A stretch of 64,000 bases of DNA from Halobacterium sp. CBA1132 (GTDB lineage: Archaea > Halobacteriota > Halobacteria > Halobacteriales > Halobacteriaceae): the NCBI RefSeq assembly GCF_001485535.1, contig NZ_BCMZ01000001.1, positions 2,418,001 through 2,482,000 of the forward strand, in the 5' to 3' direction. A program made the translations under genes and the position numbers. The notes beneath the pieces are model-generated. The model was not told where the DNA came from. It did not search any database and saw only the letters and a list, made by a program, of their open reading frames with translations. This document shows, one piece after another, positions 8,529-16,958 of this stretch (the stretch's first letter is position 1; each line of letters begins with the position of its first letter).

Positions 8529-9679
8529 CACGCCTCGGGGAGGACGTGGAGGCCGGCGCGGGACTTGAGCGCGGGGACGGTGGCGGCGTCGTCGTCGAGG
8601 TAGTCCGGCCGCGGGACCGTCTTGGACTCGTAGGTCTCGGGGTCCAGAATCTGGACGGCGTTGTCGTCCTCGACGGTGACGACGGTGGCGTCCGTGGCGT
8701 CGTCGCGCTCGCCGAGTTTGCGGGCGTCGGGCGAGTCGCCGTCCTCGTAGCTGGCCTCGTAGGACTCGCCCGTCGTGACGCGGACGCCCTTGAGGTTGCC
8801 GTGGACCGACCGCACGAGCACGGGACCGCCGTCGTCGTCCGCGAGGTCGATGACGTCGCCGGGCTTGAACTCGGGGAGGCGGACGGCGTACGTCACGCGG
8901 TACACCTCGTTGCCGTCCTCGTCCTCGGTGACGAGCTTCTCGTGGTCCTCGAAGCCGCCGCCGAACTCCTCGATGAGTTTGTTCGCGAGTTTCAGACCGA
9001 TCTTGTTCGTCGAGAGCTTCAGGTCGATGCCGGACTCGGCGTCGGAGACGTCCGTGACGAAGGCGTTCCGGTCGCCCGTCTCCTCCATCTCCGCGACGAT
9101 GCGGTGGGCGAGTTCGGTGGCGCGCTCGGTCTCGTCGCTGGTCGGGTCGCGGCCGTCCGCCCGCACCTGTACGATGGAGGCGAACGAGTCGCCCGCGATG
9201 CGGCCGCAGCGCTTGCACGTCTGCCGGCTGATTTTCACCGGGACGGTGACCTCCTCGGTCTGGACCTCGCCGCGGACGACGCCCGTGAACAGGCAGTGCA
9301 TCCGAATCGTGTTCTGGTCGACCTGCTCGGGACGGACCTCCCAGTCGACGTCCTCGGCCTCGACGTGGACCGCCAGCGCCTCGCTGACCTCCTCGATGGC
9401 GACGTCGGTGTAGTCGTCGGCGTCGACGTCCACCCAGCGGTTCCCGCGGTGGACCGCGCCGCAGCGCGCACACACCATCACTTCGATGCGCTCGGGCGCG
9501 TCCACGAACTCGAAGTCCTCGAAGTAGCAGGCGTCACACAGCGAGCGCTCGCGGCGGGTGACGCCAGCAGACGACTCCGACGCCTGCTGTGCGCCACGAG
9601 CGTCGTCGCGCTCGGCGGCAGCGTCGCCAGCGTCGATGGCGTCGCCGCAGCGGGGGCAGAACGTGCCTGCGTCAGTCAT
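8528..9679 (-). CDS. nmd3: NMD3-like ribosomal export/assembly protein homologue
   Basis: The product has 383 residues. CxxC zinc pairs (CPRCG, CDACY, CARCG, and CKRCG in the middle) precede a eukaryotic-NMD3-like domain. There is an inserted Ala/Gln/Ser-rich loop between the first and second pairs. Archaeal NMD3 is thought to bind the large ribosomal subunit in late assembly; there is no nucleus, so an export role does not apply. It overlaps the downstream tRNA-modification gene by one base, tying it to translation. The ATG at 9679 is the only good start. Confidence 0.85.
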   Translation of the reverse strand: MTDAGTFCPRCGDAIDAGDAAAERDDARGAQQASESSAGVTRRERSLCDACYFEDFEFVDAPERIEVMVCARCGAVHRGNRWVDVDADDYTDVAIEEVSEALAVHVEAEDVDWEVRPEQVDQNTIRMHCLFTGVVRGEVQTEEVTVPVKISRQTCKRCGRIAGDSFASIVQVRADGRDPTSDETERATELAHRIVAEMEETGDRNAFVTDVSDAESGIDLKLSTNKIGLKLANKLIEEFGGGFEDHEKLVTEDEDGNEVYRVTYAVRLPEFKPGDVIDLADDDGGPVLVRSVHGNLKGVRVTTGESYEASYEDGDSPDARKLGERDDATDATVVTVEDDNAVQILDPETYESKTVPRPDYLDDDAATVPALKSRAGLHVLPEA

Positions 9680-9777
9680 ACACCGCGGTAGGCCGCGCTG
9701 CCTGTTAAGTTGCCCGTCGCAGGCTCGTCGGACAGCGAGCGGACGATTCCGCCCGCCAGTTTCACTTTCAGTTCGGT

Positions 9778-9820
9778 GTATACGAGGCTTTATGATGCGG
9801 TAGGGACAACCTCTGTATAC
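9778..9820 (+). promoter_or_regulatory. radA promoter region with two GTATAC sites
   Basis: The element CTTTATG (9788-9794) lies about 26-30 bases before the radA ATG at 9821, the position expected for a haloarchaeal TATA box of a leaderless transcript. It is flanked by two copies of the palindrome GTATAC, at 9778-9783 and at 9815-9820, the latter touching the start codon. The duplicated palindrome could be a regulator site; this is inference from position only. Confidence 0.5.
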
Positions 9821-10852
9821 ATGCCCGAAGCAGACCTCGAGGAACTCCCCGGCGTCGGCCCCGCGACCGCGGAGAAACTCCGAGAGAACGGATTCGAGTC
9901 GTTCCAGAGCATCGCCGTCGCGTCCGCCGGCGAACTCTCCAACACCGCAGACATCGGCGACAGCACCGCCGCAGACGTCATCCAGGGCGCCCGCGAAGCC
10001 GCCGACGTCGGCGGCTTCGAGACCGGCGCGACCGTCCTCGAACGCCGCGAACAGATCGGCAAACTCACGTGGAACGTCCCCGAGATCGACGAGATGCTCG
10101 GCGGCGGCATCGAGACCCAGTCCATCTCGGAAGTGTACGGCGAGTTCGGCGCCGGCAAATCCCAGGTCACCCACCAGCTCTCGGTGAACGTCCAACTCCC
10201 CCAAGAACAGGGCGGCCTGCACGGACGCGCCATCTTCATCGACTCCGAGGACACGTTCCGCCCCGAACGCATCGACGACATGGTGCGCGGGCTCAGCGAC
10301 GAGAAGATTCAGGCCGCGATGGACGACCGCGACATCGACGGCAGTCCCGACGACGAGGAAGCGATGGAGGCGCTCGTCGAGGAGTTCCTCGACAAGATTC
10401 ACGTCGCGAAGGGGTTCAACTCCAACCACCAGATGCTCCTCGCGGAGAAAGCCCAGGACATCGCCTCCGAGTACGAGGACGACGACTATCCCGTCCGACT
10501 GCTCTGCGTCGACTCCCTGACTGCGCACTTCCGCGCGGAGTACGTCGGCCGCGGCGAACTCGCCGACCGCCAGCAGAAACTCAACAAACACCTCCACGAC
10601 CTCGACAAGGTCGGCAACCTCTACAACGCCGCCGTCGTCGTCACCAACCAAGTGCAGTCCAACCCGGACTCCTTCTTCGGTGACCCCACGAAGCCCATCG
10701 GTGGCAACATCCTCGGCCACAAGTCCACGTTCCGGATGTACCTCCGCAAGTCCAAGAACGACAAGCGCATCGTCAAACTCGTCGACGCGCCCAACCTCGC
10801 CGACGGCGAAGCCGTCATGCGCGTCCAAGACGGCGGGATTAAGCCCGAATAG
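9821..10852 (+). CDS. radA: DNA repair and recombination protein RadA (archaeal RecA/Rad51)
   Basis: The product has 343 residues. The N-terminal helix-hairpin-helix (residues 7-60, [17 protein letters not shown]) is followed by the ATPase core with Walker A GEFGAGKS at 107-114, Walker B LLCVDSL, and the L2-region sequence [20 protein letters not shown]. It forms filaments on single-stranded DNA and carries out strand exchange. There is no intein, unlike some archaeal RadA genes. The acidic insertion [16 protein letters not shown] is typical of haloarchaeal members. The start is supported by a leaderless promoter layout. Confidence 0.98.
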   Translation: MPEADLEELPGVGPATAEKLRENGFESFQSIAVASAGELSNTADIGDSTAADVIQGAREAADVGGFETGATVLERREQIGKLTWNVPEIDEMLGGGIETQSISEVYGEFGAGKSQVTHQLSVNVQLPQEQGGLHGRAIFIDSEDTFRPERIDDMVRGLSDEKIQAAMDDRDIDGSPDDEEAMEALVEEFLDKIHVAKGFNSNHQMLLAEKAQDIASEYEDDDYPVRLLCVDSLTAHFRAEYVGRGELADRQQKLNKHLHDLDKVGNLYNAAVVVTNQVQSNPDSFFGDPTKPIGGNILGHKSTFRMYLRKSKNDKRIVKLVDAPNLADGEAVMRVQDGGIKPE

Positions 10853-11172
10853 CAGTACCTTTTGCTGCGGTCGCGCGCCTACGGCGCGCTCCCTGGCAAA
10901 AGCTACGCTAAAAGCACTCCTCCTTCCCACCGGCAGAGTGGAGCTCTACCGAGGTCACGTTCGCTTCACTCACGTGACCGCCGCTCGCTACGCTCGCTTT
11001 GGTCAGTCGTCGGCCTGCGCTCCCTCGCTACGCTCGTTCGCGCAGTGAATCGCGGTGCTCGGGCTTTTCAAGCCGCTCGCACCGCGAATGCTTGCAGCGC
11101 TGGTTGGATGACAGAACGAGAGCAGTCGCTGCTTTTTCGTGGAAAGACGAGAAGTGAGAGTATCGGCGAGCG
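10853..11172. repeat. Intergenic region with 3'-end repeat element (family A, copy 1) and hairpins
   Basis: This 320-base gap between convergent radA and sufU contains no gene. It begins with family-A sequence: a T run and TTTTGCTGCG right after the radA stop, a perfect hairpin at 10873-10889 (7-bp stem, loop TAC), then GGCAAAAGC and AAAAGCACTCCTCCTTC ending at 10927. The same chain follows sufS (11741-11820) and the gene ending at 63261, both in the opposite orientation. The rest holds repeated CTCGCTACGCTCG blocks. The initial T run after the stop may serve as an archaeal terminator. Confidence 0.7.
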
Positions 11173-11598
11173 TTAGTCGTCGTCTTCGGTGGTCGTCTCG
11201 TTGACGTCGGCTTCGCCCTCGTAGATTTTCGCGCCGTCCTGGACGACCTTCTCGGAGAGCACCGCGCACTTCACGCGCATCGGCGTCACTTCGACGCCGA
11301 GCATGTCGAGGACGTCGTCGGTGTCGAGCTCTTTCACTTCCTCGAGGGTCATCCCCGGGAGCTTCTGCGTGAGCATGCTCGCGGAGGCCTGGCTGATGGC
11401 GCAGCCGTCGCCGCGGAACGCCACGCGCTCGATGGTCTCCCCGTCGTCTTCGAGCTTCACGTCGAACTCCAGTTCGTCGCCACACGAGGGGTTGTAGCCG
11501 TCGCGGGAGAACGTCGCGTCGCCGAGCTCGCCGTGGTTCCGGGGGTTGCGGTAGTGGTCGAGAATCTGCTGCCGGTACATGTCCGAGCCCATACTCAT
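11173..11598 (-). CDS. sufU: SufU/IscU-type iron-sulfur cluster scaffold protein
   Basis: The product has 141 residues. The three cluster/zinc-binding cysteines lie at 39 (PSCGDE, with Asp41), 66 (GDGCAIS) and 111 (RVKCAV), and an insertion between the second and third gives the SufU spacing. It accepts sulfur from the SufS desulfurase encoded just upstream on the same strand; in SufU systems the protein acts as a zinc-dependent sulfurtransferase or scaffold. The ATG at 11598 (MSMGSDMYRQQ) is chosen over 11592. A TATA-like TTTTTACGG lies about 26-32 bases upstream. Confidence 0.92.
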   Translation of the reverse strand: MSMGSDMYRQQILDHYRNPRNHGELGDATFSRDGYNPSCGDELEFDVKLEDDGETIERVAFRGDGCAISQASASMLTQKLPGMTLEEVKELDTDDVLDMLGVEVTPMRVKCAVLSEKVVQDGAKIYEGEADVNETTTEDDD

Positions 11599-11631
11599 AT
11601 TGAGCGTTCGTAGGGCAGAACGCCGTAAAAA

Positions 11632-11645
11632 CGTTCCGCGGAACG
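11632..11645. promoter_or_regulatory. 14-bp perfect palindrome upstream of sufU TATA
   Basis: CGTTCCGCGGAACG is a perfect 14-base palindrome located 34-47 bases before the sufU start, just upstream of the AT-rich TATA candidate (11624-11630). Its placement at the BRE/TATA edge suits an operator or activator site, for example for an iron or redox regulator. No binding protein can be named from the sequence. Confidence 0.45.
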
Positions 11646-11671
11646 ACACGCTAACTACCGGGAGTCGCATT

Positions 11672-11820
11672 CGCGCGGCTTCGCCGCGCGATTCACCGAG
11701 CGCGAACGCAGTGAGCGCTCGGGCGCGAGGACGACCGTAGGGAGGACGAAGCGCTTTTTCCGCAAGTTTTTGCAAGTCGAGCGGCGCGAAGCGCCGCGAG
11801 CGCAGCAAAAAGTGCGTGCG
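11672..11820. repeat. Hairpin cluster and family-A 3'-end repeat (copy 2) downstream of sufS
   Basis: Between sufS and sufU lie a perfect hairpin at 11672-11690 (8-bp stem, loop TTC), a second at 11696-11722 (8-bp stem CCGAGCGC, 11-base loop GAACGCAGTGA), and family-A sequence at 11741-11820 running up to the sufS stop, with a 7-bp hairpin at 11781-11797. The long-loop hairpin recurs almost identically at 63011-63037, again next to a family-A copy. The arrangement marks a composite dispersed repeat rather than unique regulatory DNA. Confidence 0.75.
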
Positions 11821-13065
11821 CTAGTTGAAAATCTCGCGCGCGGCGTCCAGCGAGTCGACGAGCGCGTCGACCTCTTCTTTGGTGTTGTAGAGGTAGAACG
11901 AGGCACGCACGGACGCAGCGATGTCGAGCTTCTGGTGGAGGGGCTGGGTGCAGTGGTCGCCGGCGCGGATGGCGACGCCGTGGTCGTTCAGAATCGACGC
12001 GAGGTCGTGGGCGTGGATGCCGTCGACGTTGAACGCGACGACGGCGCCGCGGTCGTCCGCGGGCGGACCGTAGATTTCCACGTCGTCGAATTCGTCGAGG
12101 CGCTCGTAGGCGTACTCCGTGATGCGCTCCTCGTGGGCCTGAATCGCCTCCATGCCGACGTCGTCGAGGTAGTCGGCGGCTTCCGCGAGCGCGATGCCCT
12201 GCGCGATGAGCGGCGTGCCGGCCTCGAACTTCCACGGGAGGTCGTTCCACGTGGTGTCCTCGAAGGAGACGCGCCGAATCATGTCGCCGCCGTAGAGGAA
12301 CGGCTCCATGTCTTCGAGAATCTCCTGTTTGCCGTAGAGACCGCCGATGCCGGTCGGGCCGGCCATCTTGTGCCCGGAGAAGACGTAGAAGTCGACGTCC
12401 AGTTCCTTCACGTCGACGGGGCGGTTCGGGACGGATTGGGCGCCGTCACCGAGGATGAGCGCGTCCTGCTCGTGGGCGAGGTCCGCGAGTTCGCGCATCG
12501 GGTTGACGGTGCCGAGGACGTTCGAGGCGTGGACCACCGAAACCATCTCGACGTCGTCGTCGATGAGTTCGGCGGCGTGGTCCATGTCGAGGTAGCCGTC
12601 GTCGTCCACGCGGATGTAGCGGACTTCCGCGCCGACCTTCTTCGCGATCTCGCGCCACGTCACGAACGACGAGTGGTGCTCCATCTCCGAGAGTACGACC
12701 GCGTCGCCCTCCGAGAGCTCGTTGAGTCCCCACGCGTACGCCACGAGGTTGATGGACTCGGTGGTGTTCTTCGTGAAAATCATCTCCTCGCGGCCGTCCG
12801 CGCCGACGAACTCCGCGAGGCGGTCGTGGGCCTCCTCGTAGGCGATGGAGGCTTCCTGACTGAGCTGGTGGATGCCGCGGTGGACGTTCGCGTTGTACCC
12901 GCGGTAGTAGTCGGAGAAGACGTCGACGACCTGCTCGGGCGTCTGCGTCGTCGCCGCGTTGTCGAGGTAGACGAGCGGCTGACCGTCGCTGACCTCCCGG
13001 TCGAGGATGGGGAAGTCGGCCCGGATGGCGTCGACGTCGAGGGGGTCCTGCTCGGTGGCTTCCAT
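11821..13065 (-). CDS. sufS: Cysteine desulfurase SufS
   Basis: The product has 414 residues and is a class V aminotransferase fold, group II desulfurase. The PLP-binding lysine is Lys233 in SGHKMAGPTGIG and the active-site cysteine is Cys372 in RAGDHCTQPLH. YLDNAATTQTP at the N-terminus is typical. It removes sulfur from cysteine and passes the persulfide to SufU for Fe-S assembly. The two genes run in the same direction, separated by 222 bases containing repeats and a separate promoter, so they may be regulated separately. Confidence 0.96.
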   Translation of the reverse strand: MEATEQDPLDVDAIRADFPILDREVSDGQPLVYLDNAATTQTPEQVVDVFSDYYRGYNANVHRGIHQLSQEASIAYEEAHDRLAEFVGADGREEMIFTKNTTESINLVAYAWGLNELSEGDAVVLSEMEHHSSFVTWREIAKKVGAEVRYIRVDDDGYLDMDHAAELIDDDVEMVSVVHASNVLGTVNPMRELADLAHEQDALILGDGAQSVPNRPVDVKELDVDFYVFSGHKMAGPTGIGGLYGKQEILEDMEPFLYGGDMIRRVSFEDTTWNDLPWKFEAGTPLIAQGIALAEAADYLDDVGMEAIQAHEERITEYAYERLDEFDDVEIYGPPADDRGAVVAFNVDGIHAHDLASILNDHGVAIRAGDHCTQPLHQKLDIAASVRASFYLYNTKEEVDALVDSLDAAREIFN

Positions 13066-13143
13066 TACGCGCAGGTAGGGGGCGGGGACACTACTGTTCT
13101 TCGGTGCTGTAAAAGTATAATGTTCAGAAATATGGAACCAGAA

Positions 13144-14391
13144 TTACTTTTTCTGATTGATGTCCAGATCCTCCTCCATTTCACGGACCTTTTCTACAGC
13201 AGCTAAGTAGCGCTCATCCTCTTCTAATTCCTCCACATCACCGTGGGTACGAAGTGTAGTTGTCAACGATTGGAGCCGGAAATATTCTCGAAATTCATTG
13301 GAGAAATCCCGTATCTCAAGTAGCCGATCAGCTTCCTCAATGAGGACATCTCGTGCCATCGGCTTTAGAAGGTAATCATCAAACGGGACATCCAATATTT
13401 CAGGCGACGGATCAACAGCGCTTAGAGCGACAATTGGGATATCATATCCTCGCTCTCTTGCAACTTCGGCAATTCTATCACCGGACATTTCCGGCAATCG
13501 ACGGTCAACGAAAACCAAGTCCGCGTCCTCCAGATGCTCAATGGCTTCCTGCCCCGAATAGACAGGAATTGTTTCATACTCATCACTCAACCAAGTAGCA
13601 AAAAGATCCGCAAGGGGCTTCTCATCATCCACAAAGAGAATAGTTGGCTGCGAATCTCCTTTGGTGTGTGCGGTACTCTCGACAGTTGTGAATCCCTCCT
13701 CAATCGCGTCATGGATATTAGTAACTTCTGTGCCAGAGGGAGTGTCAACCGTGAAAACTAATTTCTCATGTTGATTATCGATAAGATCCTCAAATTCTAA
13801 TTTAACGTTGTATTTTATAGATTCACTATCATACTGAGCTATTTCGCTTGTAGCGTCCGAATCAAATGAGAGAGAATCTTCCGACCGGAACTCGACATCA
13901 GATTCGCTTGGTTGGATCGCGTCCTTTTCACGCTTGCTAACCCGGTGCATGCCAACATTCAGTAGATCAGGAACGATTGAGATGAGCTCATCAGATTTGT
14001 ATACTTCAGCAGCCACCGTTAACTGGAAGGATTTAGCAGCCCCAAATCCATGATTCGATAGCGTGACCGATGCGAAGTCGGAGCCGATACTCCACGACTG
14101 AACTACCACATCAGGATGGTATTGTTCCTCTATTTTGGAGAGTGTTTCAATTGCCTGAATTTTCTCTTTTCTCTCTTGGGAGAGAAGGCGGTGTTGGTAT
14201 ACCAATAGGACGGCAAAAAGGGCTAAAACTGTGGATATAGACGCCAGAACGATAGACAAGATAGTTGATGAGCTATCCAGATTAGAAGACAGAAATGCGA
14301 TTAGGAGGACGCCGACCATAGTTACAACTAACAGTCCAAGAAGAGCCGTCACCAAATTGCTCGGCTTAATTTTACTCTTGAACATTTTCAC
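13144..14391 (-). CDS. Membrane-tethered response regulator: 2 TM + extra domain + receiver + HalX
   Basis: The product has 415 residues. Two transmembrane helices (about 13-34 and 43-65) are followed by a basic coiled segment and a beta-rich domain of no known family (about 90-240). A receiver domain (about 249-358) follows, with the acidic pocket D255/D256/E257, phospho-acceptor Asp296 (FVDRRLP), Ser324 and Lys343 (LLKPM), all in place. A C-terminal helical region (about 358-410) resembles the HalX domain that follows receivers in haloarchaea. No DNA-binding or kinase domain is visible. The codon use and AT-rich bases differ sharply from the neighbours, suggesting recent acquisition. It follows the three-helix protein gene by 4 bases and probably shares its transcript. 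Partner kinase unknown. Confidence 0.85.
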   Translation of the reverse strand: MKMFKSKIKPSNLVTALLGLLVVTMVGVLLIAFLSSNLDSSSTILSIVLASISTVLALFAVLLVYQHRLLSQERKEKIQAIETLSKIEEQYHPDVVVQSWSIGSDFASVTLSNHGFGAAKSFQLTVAAEVYKSDELISIVPDLLNVGMHRVSKREKDAIQPSESDVEFRSEDSLSFDSDATSEIAQYDSESIKYNVKLEFEDLIDNQHEKLVFTVDTPSGTEVTNIHDAIEEGFTTVESTAHTKGDSQPTILFVDDEKPLADLFATWLSDEYETIPVYSGQEAIEHLEDADLVFVDRRLPEMSGDRIAEVARERGYDIPIVALSAVDPSPEILDVPFDDYLLKPMARDVLIEEADRLLEIRDFSNEFREYFRLQSLTTTLRTHGDVEELEEDERYLAAVEKVREMEEDLDINQKK

Positions 14392-14395
14392 AATT

Positions 14396-14734
14396 TTATT
14401 GTTCTAATTCAGTGAGGACATCTCTCACAAGTAGACCAACAGCCAATCCGAATATCACTAACCCACCTAAAGAGAGACCTGCACCCCACTTCAAGAGTGG
14501 GTCAAGTTGACTCCCAATAATGACGACAACGAACAATAGACCGGCGAGAGCTAATACAATAAATCCAATAAGAGCAACAATAAGAGATGTTGTTTTCCTC
14601 ACAACAGAGAGATCGCTGCTGTGACGCGCGTAGAAACTCACCATAGTTTGAAGAAGTATCGCGAGCAGCGGAAGTAAAAGATAGATTCCAGATATCAGAC
14701 GTAGTGCTACGTCTGTTGATTGAGAAAGGGGCAT
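14396..14734 (-). CDS. Three-helix membrane protein, partner of the membrane response regulator
   Basis: The product has 112 residues with three strongly hydrophobic segments (about 10-33, 49-74, 82-104) and short charged loops. No family is recognised. It is AT-rich like the next gene and lies 4 bases before it on the same strand, so the two form one transferred cassette. It could serve as a membrane anchor or signal-input subunit for the response regulator; this is inferred from proximity only. Confidence 0.65.
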   Translation of the reverse strand: MPLSQSTDVALRLISGIYLLLPLLAILLQTMVSFYARHSSDLSVVRKTTSLIVALIGFIVLALAGLLFVVVIIGSQLDPLLKWGAGLSLGGLVIFGLAVGLLVRDVLTELEQ

Positions 14735-14794
14735 CTGCCTGTTACTTCATGAGTTAGATAAAACAGACGCATAAAAACTTGTGTTTGGGAGTTA

Positions 14795-15085
14795 CTACAG
14801 CCGCATGAACTGCGCGTGCACGGTGCCGTCGAGGTCGAGCACGTTCGCTTCCTCGACGTGGCCCTCCTCGATGGCGAGGTCGACGACGTCGACGCCGACG
14901 AGGTTCGCGACGTTCGCACGGGCCAGCGACTCGCGGACGGCGTCCGGGTCGACGCGCTCGCCGCCGTAGAACTCCTCGTTCACGGTGAACTCCGTGTCGC
15001 CGTTGGCGAACGTCTCCCCGAGGACGTCGGGGTCGCAGGCGGTGACGAGGAGGCCGCGGTCGGTCTGTCGCTCGCTGAGTATCAT
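14795..15085 (-). CDS. DUF424 family protein
   Basis: The product has 96 residues. It follows the archaeal DUF424 pattern: GLLVTACDPDVLGETF, then FYGGERVDPDAV, then ANLVGVDVVDLAIEEG and a C-terminal GTVHAQF. The ATG overlaps the stop of the TPR gene by one base (TGATG), so translation is coupled. DUF424 is near-universal in Euryarchaeota and often lies beside translation genes; its biochemical role is unknown. Confidence 0.88.
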   Translation of the reverse strand: MILSERQTDRGLLVTACDPDVLGETFANGDTEFTVNEEFYGGERVDPDAVRESLARANVANLVGVDVVDLAIEEGHVEEANVLDLDGTVHAQFMRL

Positions 15086-15849
15086 CACTCGCGCTCGACG
15101 AGGTCCCGCTCCTGGGCCTCCCGGATGTCTTCGGCCTGCTGGGCGACCTTCTGGGCTTCCTCGTCGCGGCCGAGCGCTTCGAGGGCGCGCTGCTTCTCCT
15201 CGTAGACATCGGCCTGCTGGAAGCCCAGCCGGACGGCGTTGTTCAGCGCGTCGAGGGCCTGCTCGTGGCGGTCGCGCTCGTTCTCGATGTAGCCGAGGTT
15301 GTACCACGCCTGTGGCAGCCGGTCGTTCTCCCGGACGGCCTTCTCCGCGTGGTAGTAGGCCTCCTCGTCCTCGTCGAACTCCCAGAGGGCGTACGCGAGG
15401 TTCGTGTGCGCTTCCGCCTCGAAGTCGCCGTCCTCGGCGACGAAGAGGGCTTCCCGGTGGGAGCCGACGGCCTCGTCCCACTCCTCCATCTGGCCGTGCG
15501 CGATGCCCTTGTTCACCCACGCCTCCTGTTCGAGGTTCTCGTCGTCGGTGAAGCGGGCGGCGCGCTCGAAGGCGTCCGCGGCCTGCTCGTTGCGGTTGAT
15601 GCCGAGGTAGCTGAGGCCGACGTCGACGAGTTCGTCGGCGTCGACGTCGTCGTTCTGGACGACGCGCTCGTCCAGCGAGTCGCTGACGACGCGGCTGTCG
15701 ACGGGGTCGACGCTCGACGGGTCGTCGACGGAGAGCTCCGGCGGGTCGAGGTCGAACCCCTCGTAGGGGTCGTCGAAGCCCTCCCCCTCGGAGAAGTCGT
15801 GGTCCGCGACCGGGTCCTCGGGCGGCTCGGGCTCCTCTCGGTCAGTCAT
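15085..15849 (-). CDS. Tetratricopeptide-repeat protein
   Basis: The product has 254 residues. A very acidic, probably disordered N-terminus (1-70) is followed by at least four TPR-like helical pairs (about 75-245), for example LVDVGLSYLGINRNEQAADA, AHTNLAYALWEFDEDEEA and AWYNLGYIENERDRHEQAL. TPRs mediate protein-protein contacts; the partner is unknown. It is coupled to the DUF424 gene. Its own ATG at 15849 is preceded by a 54-base gap to the divergent thpR gene. Confidence 0.87.
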   Translation of the reverse strand: MTDREEPEPPEDPVADHDFSEGEGFDDPYEGFDLDPPELSVDDPSSVDPVDSRVVSDSLDERVVQNDDVDADELVDVGLSYLGINRNEQAADAFERAARFTDDENLEQEAWVNKGIAHGQMEEWDEAVGSHREALFVAEDGDFEAEAHTNLAYALWEFDEDEEAYYHAEKAVRENDRLPQAWYNLGYIENERDRHEQALDALNNAVRLGFQQADVYEEKQRALEALGRDEEAQKVAQQAEDIREAQERDLVERE

Positions 15850-15903
15850 ACGCCCGACTAGCGCGGCCGGGAGGTTAAGGGCAACGCACCGAGAACGGCC
15901 GGT

Positions 15904-16461
15904 ATGCGGCTGTTCGTCAGTGTCGACCTCCCGGAGCGACTCGCCGATTCCGTCGCCGACCTACAGGGAGCACTTGCCGAGGCGTCGGGGTTGGACTTCG
16001 TGGACCCCGAGCAGGCCCACGTCACGCTGAAGTTCCTCGGTGAGGTCGACGAGGGCCGCGAGCGCGAACTCGCGGGTGCGCTGGAGCGAGCGGTTGACGA
16101 GAGCGGCGTCGAAGCGTTCGACGCGGAACTGGCCGGACTGGGCGTGTTCCCGAGTCTGGACTACATCTCTGTCGTGTGGCTCGGCGTCGACGCCGGCAGC
16201 GCCGAGCTCGCCCGGCTCCACGAGGGCATCGAGACCGAGTTCGTCGACGAGCACGGCTTCGAGGCCGAGGACCACGAGTTTACGCCCCACGTCACGCTCG
16301 CCCGCATGAACCACGCTGGCGGCAAGGAACTCGTCCAGCGTCTCGTCGAGGAGCGCCACCCCGAGGTCGGAACGGTGCGCGTCGACGAGGTCCGACTCAC
16401 TGAGAGCACGCTCACGCCGGCCGGGCCCGAGTACGAGACTGTCCACGCCGTCGACCTCTAG
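15904..16461 (+). CDS. thpR: RNA 2',3'-cyclic phosphodiesterase (LigT/ThpR)
   Basis: The product has 185 residues and is a two-histidine (2H) phosphoesterase with HVTLKF (about residues 39-44) and HVTLAR (about 129-134), the two HxTL motifs that form the active site. It hydrolyses 2',3'-cyclic phosphates at RNA ends to 2'-phosphates and was first described as a 2'-5' RNA ligase. It leads a block of translation genes. A second, more divergent 2H protein is encoded at 36478-37005. Confidence 0.92.
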   Translation: MRLFVSVDLPERLADSVADLQGALAEASGLDFVDPEQAHVTLKFLGEVDEGRERELAGALERAVDESGVEAFDAELAGLGVFPSLDYISVVWLGVDAGSAELARLHEGIETEFVDEHGFEAEDHEFTPHVTLARMNHAGGKELVQRLVEERHPEVGTVRVDEVRLTESTLTPAGPEYETVHAVDL

Positions 16462-16523
16462 ACGGCCTGAGGCGGCTTCAGAAGAACAACGTTTTAACGA
16501 CGGCGGTGGTAGCGACGACCACT

Positions 16524-16676
16524 ATGGGCAAGAAATCGAAGGCGCAGAAGAAGCGACTGGCGAAACTCGAACGCCAGAACAGCCGCGTGCCCGCGTGGGT
16601 CATGATGAAGACGAACCGGGACGTCCAGCGCAACCCGAAGCGCCGCAACTGGCGGCGTAACAACACCGACGAATAA
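16524..16676 (+). CDS. rpl39e: Large-subunit ribosomal protein L39e
   Basis: The product has 50 residues, basic, with the L39e sequence [15 protein letters not shown] at the start and [17 protein letters not shown] near the end. It lines the peptide exit tunnel. Its stop TAA overlaps the rpl31e ATG by one base (TAATG), so the two are coupled. A purine-rich track precedes the ATG. Confidence 0.96.
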   Translation: MGKKSKAQKKRLAKLERQNSRVPAWVMMKTNRDVQRNPKRRNWRRNNTDE

Positions 16677-16954
16677 TGTCCGCCAGCGACTTCGAGGAGC
16701 GCATCGTCACCGTCCCGCTGCGCGACGTGACGAAGGTGCCCCAACACGAGCAGGCCGGACAGGCGATGACCATCATCCGCGAACACCTCGCGAAGCACTT
16801 CGCCGTCGAGGAGGACGAGGTCCGTCTGGACCCCTCCATCAACGAGGCCATCTGGTCGGAAGGCCAGAAGAACCCGCCGCGGAAGGTCCGCGTGCACGCC
16901 GCGCGCTTCGTCGAGGACGGCGAGACCGTCGTCGAAGCCGAATACGAAGAGTAA
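16676..16954 (+). CDS. rpl31e: Large-subunit ribosomal protein L31e
   Basis: The product has 92 residues with the L31e features [18 protein letters not shown] and a central [12 protein letters not shown] helix. It sits near the tunnel exit together with L39e. It is second in the rpl39e-rpl31e-eif6 operon, starting inside the stop codon of rpl39e and ending 4 bases before eif6. Confidence 0.96.
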   Translation: MSASDFEERIVTVPLRDVTKVPQHEQAGQAMTIIREHLAKHFAVEEDEVRLDPSINEAIWSEGQKNPPRKVRVHAARFVEDGETVVEAEYEE

Positions 16955-16958
16955 GAAC

